Positions 1 through 8,257 of a stretch of 64,000 bases of DNA are shown here, piece after piece (position 1 is the stretch's first letter; each line of letters starts with the position of its first letter). The notes below the pieces were generated by a model that saw nothing but the letters and a program-made list of their open reading frames with translations, did no database searches and was not told the origin of the DNA. The translations under genes and the position numbers were made by a program. Origin of the DNA: Comamonadaceae bacterium (GTDB taxonomy: Bacteria; Pseudomonadota; Gammaproteobacteria; Burkholderiales; Burkholderiaceae_C); assembly GCA_027488115.1 (NCBI GenBank), contig JAIYCG010000033.1, positions 29,370 through 93,369 on the forward strand, given 5' to 3'.

Positions 1-3000
1 GCCAACATGGCGGGAACCACGGCATGGGGCGGCGTCTTGGCCGTGGCAGGCGATGATCACATTGCAAAAAGTTCAACAGCGGCGCACCAAAGCGATCACA
101 TTTTCAAAGCTTGTGGGCTGCCTGTTTTTTTTCCGGCTTCTGTTCAAGAAGTTTTAGATCTGGGTATTCACGCTATTGCACTTAGCCGTTTTGCAGGTGT
201 GTGGTCAGGCATGAAAACCATTCAAGAGATTGTGGAATCTAGTGCAACGGCTGATATCAACGCCGACAGGGTCCAAATTGTTTTGCCCGAATTTGAGATG
301 CCACCAGGCGGCATTCACATTCGCTGGCCTGACTCAGCGCTTGACCAAGAAGCTCGATTATTTGACTACAAATGGTATGCCGCACTGGCCTACATTCGCG
401 CCAACCGTTTGAATCACAATGTCATAGAAGGGCCCAACGACCGCTACGGCATCATGGCCAACGGCAAAGCCTACAACGACACACGGCAAGCCTTGGTAGA
501 TTTGGGTTTGGACGATGAAACTTGCAAACGACTTGGCATTCGTGTTCACAAAGTTTCTGTGGTTTGGCCCTTAGAAGCTCAAACGACACGCGCTTTTGCA
601 ACAGGTCTCCAAGAAATTTTGGTGGTCGAAGAAAAACGCCAAATTATTGAATACCAACTCAAAGAAGAGTTGTACAACTGGCCTGATTCACAGCGACCGC
701 GCATTGTGGGTAAGTTTGATGAGCTCGAAGGCGACAACTCTGGCGGAGAATGGTCGATGCCCAATCCAACGGCGCATCGACTTCTTCGGGCCAATGCAGA
801 TCTCACGCCCACTTTGATTGCCAAAGCATTGGCCAAGCGACTTAAAAAACTTGATTTGCCGTCCGACGTTTTGGCACGCATTGATGCCCAACTGCACCTC
901 ATCGACGCTAAAGAGCGTGCACAAAACAGTTTGGTCCTGAATCCATCGGCCGATCGCACACCTTGGTTTTGTTCCGGCTGTCCGCACAACACCAGCACCA
1001 AGGTTCCTGAAGGTTCACGTGCCATGGCCGGCATTGGCTGCCACTTTATGAGTATTTGGATGGACCGCAGCACGGTTGGCTTTACTCAGATGGGCGGAGA
1101 GGGCACACCCTGGATTGGGCAACAACACTTTAGCAATGAAAAGCATGTGTTTGCCAACATCGGTGATGGCACTTATTTTCACAGCGGGATCTTGGCCATT
1201 CGTCAAAGCATTGCTGCGGGTGTCAACATCACCTACAAAATTTTATACAACGATGCGGTTGCCATGACAGGTGGTCAGCGCATTGGCGAGCGCGCTGAAG
1301 GACATTCGGTTGTTCAAATTGCACAAAGTATGCGTGCTGAAGGTGCCATCGTGATCAAAGTCGTTACCGATGAACCCGAAAAATACGACGGCATCGCTTT
1401 GGCCGAAGGCGTATTGGTTCACCACCGCGATGAACTGGATGCGATTCAGCGTGAACTGCGCGAAGTCAAAGGCTGTACGGTCATTATTTATGATCAAACT
1501 TGTGCGACCGAAAAGCGTCGTCGACGCAAACGTGGCACCATGGTCGATCCGGCTGTCCGTGTCATGATCAATGAACTCGTTTGCGAAGGCTGTGGTGATT
1601 GTGGTGTTCAATCGAATTGTTTGTCGGTTGAACCACTTGAAACTGAATTTGGTCGCAAACGAGTCATTAATCAAAATACCTGCAACAAAGATACAAGCTG
1701 CCTCAAAGGTTTTTGTCCCAGCTTCATTAGCATTGAAGGTGGGCAGTTAAAGAAAAAGACCAAAGAACAAAAATACAGTTGGGAAACTTTGCCCAGCTTG
1801 CCTTTACCAACATTGCCCAATTTAAGCACTGCACACCAAGCCTATGGTGTAGTGGTTGCCGGCGTGGGCGGAACAGGCGTGATCACCATTGGTCAACTCT
1901 TAGGCATGGCGGCCCACTTAGACGGCCTAGGCATCGTGACCCAAGATTCAGCAGGTTTGGCACAAAAAGGTGGTGCAACTTGGAGCCATGTCTTGTTGGC
2001 AAAGCACCAAGATGACATTCAAACCACACGAGTCAGCATGGCTGCTGCCGATTTAATATTGGGCTGTGATCCTATTGTTGCTGCTGGCAAAGAAACTTTG
2101 TCACGCATGTTAGAAGGCAGAACCCACGTAGCTTTAAATTCACACAGCACTCCCACGGCAGAGTTTGTTAAAAATACCCAGTGGCAAAATCCCGCTGAAA
2201 TTTGTGCTGCTGAAATTGCGGCTGCCGTTGGCGTTCAAGGATTGGCTTCTTTTGATGCCGAGCATCTTTCATCTCAATTGATGGGAGATACGATTTACAT
2301 CAATCCCATGCTGCTGGGTTATGCCTGGCAAAAGGGTTGGGTACCATTGAGTCATGAAGCATTGAAACGTGCCATCGAACTCAATGAAGTGGCCGTTTCA
2401 CAGAATTTGGCTGCATTTGAATGGGGTCGGCACGCTGCGCATCAACTGCCAGCCGTTCAAGCTCTCTTAAGCCCACAGCAAATCATTCACTTCAAGAAAC
2501 GTGATCGCTTAGAAGACTTGATTGCAACCCGTGTTGAGTTTTTAACGGCGTACCAAAATACTTCTTATGCCAAGCAATACGAAGAATTTGTTCTGAAAGT
2601 CAAATCTGTAGAAAGTCCTTTGGGTCAATCTTTGTTGTCTGAAACGGTAGCCCGTCAACTTTTCAAATTGATGGCTTACAAAGATGAATATGAAGTGGCC
2701 CGCTTGCATACCGACAAACAGTTCCTAGAACGCGTTAAAACACAGTTTGAAGGTGATTTCAAGGTTTTCTACCACCTAGCCCCACCCATCATTGCCAAAC
2801 GCAATGAGAAGGGTCACCTTATCAAACAAAAAATGAGCCCCCACATGGTGCTGGTTTTCAAAGTCTTGGCCCAGTTGAAATTTTTACGCGGTACAGCTTT
2901 GGACCTGTTTGGTCGCACAGAAGAACGACAAACAGAACGTGCACTGATTCAAGAGTACAAAGAAGCCATTCTTGAACTGTTGGCCTCCTTGAATTCAGAG

Positions 3001-3135
3001 AACCATGCCCTGGCTGTCAAGATGGCCAACGTGACTGAACAAATTAAAGGATTTGGACATGTCAAAGAAAAACACCTTGCCGGGGCGATGCTTCAATGGC
3101 AAAGCGCCATGGATGCTTTCAGAAAAGCAATTTAA
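1..3135 (+). CDS. Indolepyruvate ferredoxin oxidoreductase, fused alpha/beta/gamma type (5' end outside window)
   Basis: Converts aryl- or branched-chain 2-oxoacids, typically indolepyruvate from amino-acid transamination, to acyl-CoA while reducing an electron carrier. The reading frame is open from base 1, and family members run to about 1160 residues, so roughly the first 110-130 residues lie outside. Visible in order: the rest of the pyrimidine-binding domain (GTTAWGGVLAVAGDDH at the start); the thiamine-diphosphate domain, with a GDGTYFHSG motif near visible residue 390; a Cys-rich iron-sulfur segment (CEGCGDCGVQSNC, about 525-580); the gamma domain (GVGGTGVITIGQLLG, near 620); and a C-terminal helical domain. 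No neighbour shares the strand nearby. A hairpin terminator follows 68 bases downstream. The fused architecture and motifs make the family call firm; the exact substrate is inferred. Confidence 0.9.
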   Translation, partial: ANMAGTTAWGGVLAVAGDDHIAKSSTAAHQSDHIFKACGLPVFFPASVQEVLDLGIHAIALSRFAGVWSGMKTIQEIVESSATADINADRVQIVLPEFEMPPGGIHIRWPDSALDQEARLFDYKWYAALAYIRANRLNHNVIEGPNDRYGIMANGKAYNDTRQALVDLGLDDETCKRLGIRVHKVSVVWPLEAQTTRAFATGLQEILVVEEKRQIIEYQLKEELYNWPDSQRPRIVGKFDELEGDNSGGEWSMPNPTAHRLLRANADLTPTLIAKALAKRLKKLDLPSDVLARIDAQLHLIDAKERAQNSLVLNPSADRTPWFCSGCPHNTSTKVPEGSRAMAGIGCHFMSIWMDRSTVGFTQMGGEGTPWIGQQHFSNEKHVFANIGDGTYFHSGILAIRQSIAAGVNITYKILYNDAVAMTGGQRIGERAEGHSVVQIAQSMRAEGAIVIKVVTDEPEKYDGIALAEGVLVHHRDELDAIQRELREVKGCTVIIYDQTCATEKRRRRKRGTMVDPAVRVMINELVCEGCGDCGVQSNCLSVEPLETEFGRKRVINQNTCNKDTSCLKGFCPSFISIEGGQLKKKTKEQKYSWETLPSLPLPTLPNLSTAHQAYGVVVAGVGGTGVITIGQLLGMAAHLDGLGIVTQDSAGLAQKGGATWSHVLLAKHQDDIQTTRVSMAAADLILGCDPIVAAGKETLSRMLEGRTHVALNSHSTPTAEFVKNTQWQNPAEICAAEIAAAVGVQGLASFDAEHLSSQLMGDTIYINPMLLGYAWQKGWVPLSHEALKRAIELNEVAVSQNLAAFEWGRHAAHQLPAVQALLSPQQIIHFKKRDRLEDLIATRVEFLTAYQNTSYAKQYEEFVLKVKSVESPLGQSLLSETVARQLFKLMAYKDEYEVARLHTDKQFLERVKTQFEGDFKVFYHLAPPIIAKRNEKGHLIKQKMSPHMVLVFKVLAQLKFLRGTALDLFGRTEERQTERALIQEYKEAILELLASLNSENHALAVKMANVTEQIKGFGHVKEKHLAGAMLQWQSAMDAFRKAI

Positions 3136-3203
3136 TTTGAATTCTGAATTTGTTTTTGTATTCTTCTTTTATATAGATTAATACATAGTAGTAGTAGATA
3201 AGG

Positions 3204-3234
3204 AGAGACTTGTTCTGTGGACAAGTCTCTTTTT
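3204..3234 (+). terminator. Rho-independent terminator after the indolepyruvate oxidoreductase gene
   Basis: A perfect 10-bp stem (AGAGACTTGT at 3204-3213 with ACAAGTCTCT at 3221-3230), a 7-base loop and a following T run (3230-3234). A DnaA-box-like nonamer (3216-3224) spans the loop and the 3' arm, so the site may have two roles. Confidence 0.75.
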
Positions 3235-3332
3235 ACTTTATAGATCAATGAATTGAATCAATTTGAAGCATGTGCATGAGACTGCTTCTGATGTGTCACT
3301 CAATATGAACAACTTTAAAGATTAAAAAAAAC

Positions 3333-3341
3333 TGTGGATAA
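3333..3341 (-). promoter_or_regulatory. Perfect DnaA box (TTATCCACA on the minus strand)
   Basis: The plus strand reads TGTGGATAA, the exact complement of the consensus DnaA box TTATCCACA. It sits 55 bases beyond the stop codon of the spy-like gene, among several weaker boxes. Confidence 0.6.
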
Positions 3342-3396
3342 GTTGGGTGTTATCCTCAAACTGTCCACATGTTTGTTCATTGACAATCTGTGTAAA

Positions 3397-3951
3397 TCAT
3401 GGATGCATTCTGCCATGCTGACCCATGTGTCCTTTGGCGAAAAGTTTTTGAGTGTGTGTGTCAAATACTTTTTGTTGTGTTGGGCTTAAGGTGGCATAAA
3501 AGGTTTTGCTTGCATTCATGCGCTTTGCTATTTCGGCATCTCTTTCGGTTTTTTGTGCCATCATTTTGTCAATGCGCTCTGGTGTTGTGAGCTTTTCTAA
3601 TTCTGAAGGTGCCAAGGCTGTGGGTCGTTTGATAGGTGTTTTCATGACGCCTGTAAAGTTTTGCCAAGCAGCTTCCTGTGAGGCTTGAAGCTGCAGGTAA
3701 ACCTTCATCTCATCCAAGTGCTTTTGATGTCTTGCAGCGCGCATGTTGTCGCGTTGCTCTTGCATTTTTGGTTGGCCCATCATGCCATGCATTCGTTCAG
3801 TCTCGCCCATTGGAGGTCGCATTCCCATGGGGCCAGGGCCAGCAGGCATGGCTTGTGGCCCTGGAACAGCTGTTTGTGCAAAACTTACTGAAGACAGCAA
3901 GCTTCCTATGACCAAGACGGATGAAAAAACTAAACGAAAAATTGAAGTCAT
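3397..3951 (-). CDS. Periplasmic Spy/CpxP-like protein (LTXXQ family)
   Basis: A 184-residue exported protein. An N-terminal signal peptide (hydrophobic residues about 8-25, ending SFAQ) is followed by a Met/Pro/Gly-rich linker and then a helical region. The helical region holds two copies of the family's signature, LQASQEAAWQNF (near 88) and LSPTQQKVFD (near 157). Family members are periplasmic chaperones or stress sensors that bind unfolded protein or metal. The Met- and His-rich ends (GMRPPMGETERMHGMMG and GHMGQHGRMHP) suggest metal contact, which is inference only. The ATG start has a good ribosome site (AGGAA) eight bases upstream. It lies 50 bases after the pirin gene on the same strand and could be the last gene of a nemA-pirin-spy unit. 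No terminator is evident downstream. Confidence 0.7.
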   Translation of the reverse strand: MTSIFRLVFSSVLVIGSLLSSVSFAQTAVPGPQAMPAGPGPMGMRPPMGETERMHGMMGQPKMQEQRDNMRAARHQKHLDEMKVYLQLQASQEAAWQNFTGVMKTPIKRPTALAPSELEKLTTPERIDKMMAQKTERDAEIAKRMNASKTFYATLSPTQQKVFDTHTQKLFAKGHMGQHGRMHP

Positions 3952-4001
3952 ATGGGTTCCTGATGTGTCAAAACTTCAGTTTGCCAAGTCGATGTATCCG
4001 T

Positions 4002-4898
4002 TTATTGCAGTTTTTGTGATGAATTGTAAAGACCAGCCCTGAAATCATCGACAGCTTGGATCAACTCTTCTCGGGTATTCATGACAAAGGGACCGTACTG
4101 AGCAATAGGCTCGTTCAATGCCTGGCCTGCGATCAACAGAACTTTGGCGCCAGGTGATCCCTCAATGACAACCCCATTTCCCTCATTTTGGAGAATGGCC
4201 ATTTTGTGCAGCCCAACAACTTCTTTTCCTTTGGGACTGATGACATTGACATGTCCTCGGTAAACAAATAAAAAAGCATTGAGGTGAGAATCTAATGTCT
4301 GCTGGAAACAAACAGTCTCTTCAAAGTGAATGTCTAAATAAAGTGGGTTAGTCGGATACAACGCACTGGGACGGTGAACCGCTCCTAAAATTCCATTGGA
4401 TTCACCGGCAATCACCCTGACCTTTACAGAGTTTTGAAAGTGATATTCTGGGATGTCATTACTCTGAATATCGCAATAAGCAGGCTTGCACATTTTTTGT
4501 TCCGAAGGCAAATTCAACCAAAGTTGAAATCCTTCCATCACACCTTCTTCTTGTTCAGGCATTTCACTGTGAACAACACCTCTTCCAGCGGTCATCCATT
4601 GAACACCACCGTTTTGTAAAAGCCCTTCATGACCCGCACTGTCTTTGTGCCTCATTCTTCCTGCAATCATGTACGTGATGGTTTCAAACCCTCGATGAGG
4701 GTGATCTGGAAAACCACCACCATAGTCATTGGGATCATCACTGCCAAAGTTATCGAGCATCAAGAAAGGGTCTAGCCGACGTTGGTGAGCTTGCGTTAAT
4801 ACCCGTGTTAATTTGACACCATCGCCGTCGCGAGTCGCTTGTCCAATGACCTGCTGCTCAATGCCACGACCTTGGATGAGATTGCTGCTGCTGTTCAT
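4002..4898 (-). CDS. Pirin family protein (cupin fold)
   Basis: A 298-residue bicupin of the pirin/YhhW type. The N-terminal cupin carries the metal-ligand pattern: DHPHRGFETITYM with HP-H around residue 60, and then HSEMPEQEEG near 108. Some bacterial pirins oxidise quercetin, while others bind regulatory or metabolic enzymes; which applies here cannot be told. The start was set at MNSSSNLIQ because homologues begin there; an upstream GTG (4940) would add 14 unlikely residues. It lies 68 bases downstream of the old-yellow-enzyme gene and 50 upstream of the spy-like gene, all on the minus strand. Confidence 0.85.
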   Translation of the reverse strand: MNSSSNLIQGRGIEQQVIGQATRDGDGVKLTRVLTQAHQRRLDPFLMLDNFGSDDPNDYGGGFPDHPHRGFETITYMIAGRMRHKDSAGHEGLLQNGGVQWMTAGRGVVHSEMPEQEEGVMEGFQLWLNLPSEQKMCKPAYCDIQSNDIPEYHFQNSVKVRVIAGESNGILGAVHRPSALYPTNPLYLDIHFEETVCFQQTLDSHLNAFLFVYRGHVNVISPKGKEVVGLHKMAILQNEGNGVVIEGSPGAKVLLIAGQALNEPIAQYGPFVMNTREELIQAVDDFRAGLYNSSQKLQ

Positions 4899-4966
4899 GA
4901 TCTGTAATCCGTGATTGCTTTTGTCGACCTTACATTGCACAAGGAAGACGTGTGAAATTGAATCGA

Positions 4967-6082
4967 TTAAAGGCTTGGATAATCGGTGTAACCTACCGCA
5001 GTGCCACCATAAAAACTGCTTCGGTCGGGTGTGTTGTAAGGGCCATTTTGTTTCAAGCGGGTGGCCAAATCAGGATTGGCAATGAAGGATTTTCCAAAAG
5101 CAATCAAGTCGGCACCTTCGGCAAGAGAATGATCTGCCAGCGCGCGATCGTAGCCATTGTTGAGCATCCAAGCGCCATGCCCACCACTTTGTTGATAGGC
5201 TTTCTTTAATGCAGTGTAGTCAAAGGGCGTGGCACCTTGCTGAAAATCACGCGCCGCGCCTGTGGCGCCTTCAATGGTGTGAACATAAGCCAAACCCAGC
5301 GTGCCAAGGAAACTGACAACATGTTCAAACAGAGTTTGCGGTGTCGCATCGCTTGCGTCGTTGGCCGGCGTGACGGGAGAAATGCGAATGCCACATCGAC
5401 CGCCACCAATTTCTTGGCAAACGGCCAGCATCACTTCTTTCAACAGCCGTGTTCGATTTTCAATGCTACCGCCATAGGCATCGGTTCGGTGATTGCTGTC
5501 GGCCCTTAAAAACTGATCAATCAAGTAACCGTTGGCCGCATGCACCTCAATCCCATCAAAGCCTGCGTCAATGGCATTCTTTGCTGCGCGTCGATAGTCA
5601 TAAACGATACCTGGCATTTCCGATAGATCGAGTGCGCGCGGCTCAGAGGTTGGCACAAAGCAAGGAAGGCCATTTTCGATGAGTACCGTTTTCGATTTGG
5701 CAACAATGGCCGAAGGCGCGACGGGTGCTTGCCCATTGGGCTGAAGGCTCGTGTGCGAAATACGGCCAACGTGCCAAAGTTGAACCACAATTTTTCCACC
5801 CTTGGCACGCACGGCGTGGGTGACGCTTTGCCAGGCTTTGATTTGCTCTGCTGACCAAATACCAGGGACGTCAGCATATCCTTGCCCTTGATGGCTGATG
5901 GCGGTTGCTTCTGTGATGATGAGACCTGCGCCCGTTGCAGGGTTGGCACGTTGCGCATAGTATTCAGCCATGAGCGCGTTTGCCAGAGCGTTTGGTGCTC
6001 GGTTGCGTGTGAGTGGGGCCATCACAATGCGTGAGGCAAGTTGCAATTGGCCAGCTTGGCAAGGTTCAAATAAATTTTTCAT
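4967..6082 (-). CDS. nemA: Old yellow enzyme family NADH:flavin oxidoreductase (NemA-like)
   Basis: An FMN enzyme of about 371 residues that reduces activated C=C bonds (enones, N-ethylmaleimide) or nitro compounds with NAD(P)H. Visible motifs: MAPLTRNRAPN near residue 20, VQLWHVGR near 100, the HAANGYLIDQF catalytic His/Asn pair near 180, followed by DAYGGSIENRTR, typical of the NemA/xenobiotic reductase branch. The start MKNLFEP matches the family; its ATG (6080-6082) overlaps the ATG of the divergent MFS gene by two bases. Upstream alternatives at 6130 and 6136 are possible, and an SD-like GGAG precedes the 6130 ATG. Regulation is not visible because no intergenic space remains. It could head a nemA-pirin-spy transcript. 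Confidence 0.85.
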   Translation of the reverse strand: MKNLFEPCQAGQLQLASRIVMAPLTRNRAPNALANALMAEYYAQRANPATGAGLIITEATAISHQGQGYADVPGIWSAEQIKAWQSVTHAVRAKGGKIVVQLWHVGRISHTSLQPNGQAPVAPSAIVAKSKTVLIENGLPCFVPTSEPRALDLSEMPGIVYDYRRAAKNAIDAGFDGIEVHAANGYLIDQFLRADSNHRTDAYGGSIENRTRLLKEVMLAVCQEIGGGRCGIRISPVTPANDASDATPQTLFEHVVSFLGTLGLAYVHTIEGATGAARDFQQGATPFDYTALKKAYQQSGGHGAWMLNNGYDRALADHSLAEGADLIAFGKSFIANPDLATRLKQNGPYNTPDRSSFYGGTAVGYTDYPSL

Positions 6083-7307
6083 GTCGCAAAGCATAAGGTT
6101 TTTTACAGCGCTCTGGTTGGCAATTTGCATCTCCATGGCCGCGGCCGTTTCACTTGGTATGACCCGATTTGCTTATGCGATGTTATTGCCACCGATGCGC
6201 GATGACCTGTCTTGGACCTATACCTTAGCAGGCAGCATGAACACCCTCAATGCGGTGGGCTATTTGTTCGGCGCCTTGGTCACGCCGCGCATGTTGAATC
6301 GCTGGGGCGCTGTCACTGTGTTGATCGGCGGGGCGTTGATGGCTTCTTTGCTGATGGCCTTGACCGGTTTTTTTTCTGAAACACCGGTTCTTTTGCTTCA
6401 GCGCTTGTTGGCTGGAGCGGTCAGCGCCGCGGTATTTGTGTCGGGTGGTTTGTTGGCCGCCAGACTTGGTGCGCACTTGCCTTCGCAGTCGGGTTTGTTG
6501 CTCGGGCTTTACTATGGCGGAACGGGCTGGGGAATTGTCTTGTCTGCTGGGCTTGTGCCTGCTGCGCTCGCTGTCGCGAACGAGCAAGCTTTCGAGCATC
6601 CTTGGGCTTGGGCTTGGTGGGGTTTGGCGTTGGCGTGTTTTACCATGACGCTGGTCATGTTTGCCATGCGTTTGCCGATCAAGAGATGGGCCGCTGAATT
6701 GAAGCCTATCGACACGAACGGTTCATTGCACAGCGATCAAGCCATTCAAATGCATTGGCCTCAGTGGGTGTTTGGGCTGGCAGGGTATGGGCTGTTTGGT
6801 GTAGGCTATATTGGCTACATGACGTTTGTGGTGGCCTTGCTGCGTGATCAAGGCGCTAGCACGGCAGAGATTAGCTGGTTCTATGCCTTGTTAGGTCTTG
6901 CGGTGCTTGCCTCTTCTAGAATTTGGGCGGGCTTGTTGAATCGCTATCGAGGCGGGCAGCCCTTGTCTATCTTGAATGCTTTGTTGAGCGCGGCCACGCT
7001 CATTCCCGTTATGACAAGTGCATGGCCGATGATGCTGGTTTCTGGCATTTTGTTTGGCAGTGTTTTTTTGTCAGTGGTCGCTTCAACCACCGCCATGGTT
7101 AAACACAACTTGGTGCCATCTCAGTGGGCCGCAGGCATCAGTGTTTTCACGGTGGTTTTTGCAATTGGACAAATCATTGGCCCCACCATGGTAGGTTGGA
7201 TAGCCGATGGCCCAGGTGGACTTCAGCGAGGCCTTCTTTTCTCGGCCGCTGCTTTGCTCTTGGGTGCTGTGTTGGCGCGGCTACAGAAACCTATTCACAA
7301 GCGCTGA
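6081..7307 (+). CDS. MFS transporter, YbfB/YjiJ-like
   Basis: A 408-residue, twelve-segment major facilitator. The first helix (about residues 6-26) runs into SLGMTRFAYAMLLPPM, the GxxRFAY signature of the YbfB/YjiJ group. Later helices include GYGLFGVGYIGYMTFVVALL and FGSVFLSVVASTTAMVKHN. Substrate unknown. The start MSQSIRFF was chosen because the first membrane helix begins immediately after it and the family signature needs that helix. It is divergent from the NemA gene with overlapping start codons, and convergent with the aldolase-like gene (7-base gap). A short hairpin at 7303-7319 lies over its stop codon but lacks a T run. Confidence 0.8.
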   Translation: MSQSIRFFTALWLAICISMAAAVSLGMTRFAYAMLLPPMRDDLSWTYTLAGSMNTLNAVGYLFGALVTPRMLNRWGAVTVLIGGALMASLLMALTGFFSETPVLLLQRLLAGAVSAAVFVSGGLLAARLGAHLPSQSGLLLGLYYGGTGWGIVLSAGLVPAALAVANEQAFEHPWAWAWWGLALACFTMTLVMFAMRLPIKRWAAELKPIDTNGSLHSDQAIQMHWPQWVFGLAGYGLFGVGYIGYMTFVVALLRDQGASTAEISWFYALLGLAVLASSRIWAGLLNRYRGGQPLSILNALLSAATLIPVMTSAWPMMLVSGILFGSVFLSVVASTTAMVKHNLVPSQWAAGISVFTVVFAIGQIIGPTMVGWIADGPGGLQRGLLFSAAALLLGAVLARLQKPIHKR

Positions 7308-7314
7308 AGTTGTT

Positions 7315-8100
7315 TCAGCCGTCGTAGCCTGGGTTTTCGCGATTGAGTTTTCGCAACAAAGATGGCCAAACAAAAGCACCCCCCAAGCCCCCCGTTTGGA
7401 CTTTCATCGCATGTGCAATGCCATTCAAAATTTCAGGATTCACCGCCGTGAGATCGAGGGCACCGCTTTGACCGGTAAGCGCATCGACTTGAATTCGACA
7501 GGTGTTTTCAAATGTGTACATGCTCAAAAAAGCATCTGCGATGGTTTTGCCAACCGTGAGCAAGCCGTGGTTGCGCAGCATTAAAAAGTTTGCATCACCC
7601 AGGTCCTTTTGAAGGCGCACTTTTTCCTCATCGCGAATGGCCACGCCTTCATAGTCGTGATAGGCCAGCGCTGCCAGGACAAAGGTGCTTTGCTGGCTGA
7701 TTGGAAGCACGCCGTGCTTTTGCGCACTCACTGCCACGCCCGCGCGGGTGTGCGTGTGAAGCACACACCCAGCGTCTGGGCGCGCCTCATGGACAGCGCT
7801 GTGAATGACAAACCCTGCGGGGTTCACCGGATAAGGGTTCTCTGCATCCAATTTATTGCAATGCATGTCGATTTTCACAAGGCTGGATGCTGTGATTTCA
7901 TCAAACATCAGGCCGTAGGGGTTGATTAAAAAGTGATGTTCATCACCGCACACTGAAGCCGGCAATTTGGCACTGATGTGGGTAAAAACCAAATCGCTCC
8001 ACCCATACAAAGCGACCAAGCGATAGCAGGCCGCTAAATCGACGCGAAGCTGCCATTCATCCGGATGGCAGCGTTCTTGGTGGGATTGGAATTGGCTCAT
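7315..8100 (-). CDS. Class II aldolase/adducin family protein
   Basis: A 261-residue zinc enzyme fold related to L-fuculose-phosphate aldolase. HTHTRAGVAV (near residue 115) and LRNHGLLTVG (near 175) supply the metal-binding histidines, and an FTHISAKLP segment near 38 forms part of the substrate site. Many betaproteobacterial homologues are of unknown substrate, so no pathway is assigned. The start at 8100 is supported by a strong ribosome site (AGGAGTTCCT directly before ATG); upstream in-frame codons lack one. It is divergent from mnmG across 157 bases. Confidence 0.8.
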   Translation of the reverse strand: MSQFQSHQERCHPDEWQLRVDLAACYRLVALYGWSDLVFTHISAKLPASVCGDEHHFLINPYGLMFDEITASSLVKIDMHCNKLDAENPYPVNPAGFVIHSAVHEARPDAGCVLHTHTRAGVAVSAQKHGVLPISQQSTFVLAALAYHDYEGVAIRDEEKVRLQKDLGDANFLMLRNHGLLTVGKTIADAFLSMYTFENTCRIQVDALTGQSGALDLTAVNPEILNGIAHAMKVQTGGLGGAFVWPSLLRKLNRENPGYDG

Positions 8101-8257
8101 AGGAACTCCTGTTGACTTGACGCTCGAGCTTAGCGTGTGTGGGCTGCAGCGATCAGTCACGCAAGGAACACCTGATGCAGATAAAATCAACCCCCTTGGC
8201 CACAGGCCTCTCCCGGCGCGAGCAGCGCCGACCTTACGGTGATGGACTGGTGATTTG

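Larger units (their letters stand above)
3136..3369 (+). other. Candidate chromosomal replication origin: AT-rich stretch, TAG trios, DnaA boxes
   Basis: Seen: an AT-rich run (3136-3185), then four consecutive TAG triplets (3186-3197), then an 18-base spacer, then DnaA-box-like TGTGGACAA at 3216-3224. Further boxes are a perfect TGTGGATAA at 3333-3341, TTATCCTCA at 3350-3358 (8 of 9), CTGTCCACA at 3361-3369 (7 of 9) and TGTGCATGA at 3271-3279 (7 of 9). Known: bacterial unwinding elements are ordered AT-rich DNA, DnaA-trios, spacer, DnaA box, with trio and box in this relative orientation. Inference: this may be oriC or a DnaA-titrating site; mnmG-rsmG-parA-parB and parS sites lie 5-10 kb away. 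dnaA itself is not in the window, and the first box overlaps a hairpin that looks like a terminator. Confidence 0.45.

Noticed and set aside
7303..7319. GCTGAA/TTCAGC hairpin at the end of the MFS gene
   Set aside because: Six-bp stem without a T run; too weak to call a terminator.
8214..8230. GC-rich hairpin CGGCGC/GCGCCG in the mnmG leader
   Set aside because: No T run and no known riboswitch or protein-binding pattern; mentioned only in the mnmG entry.
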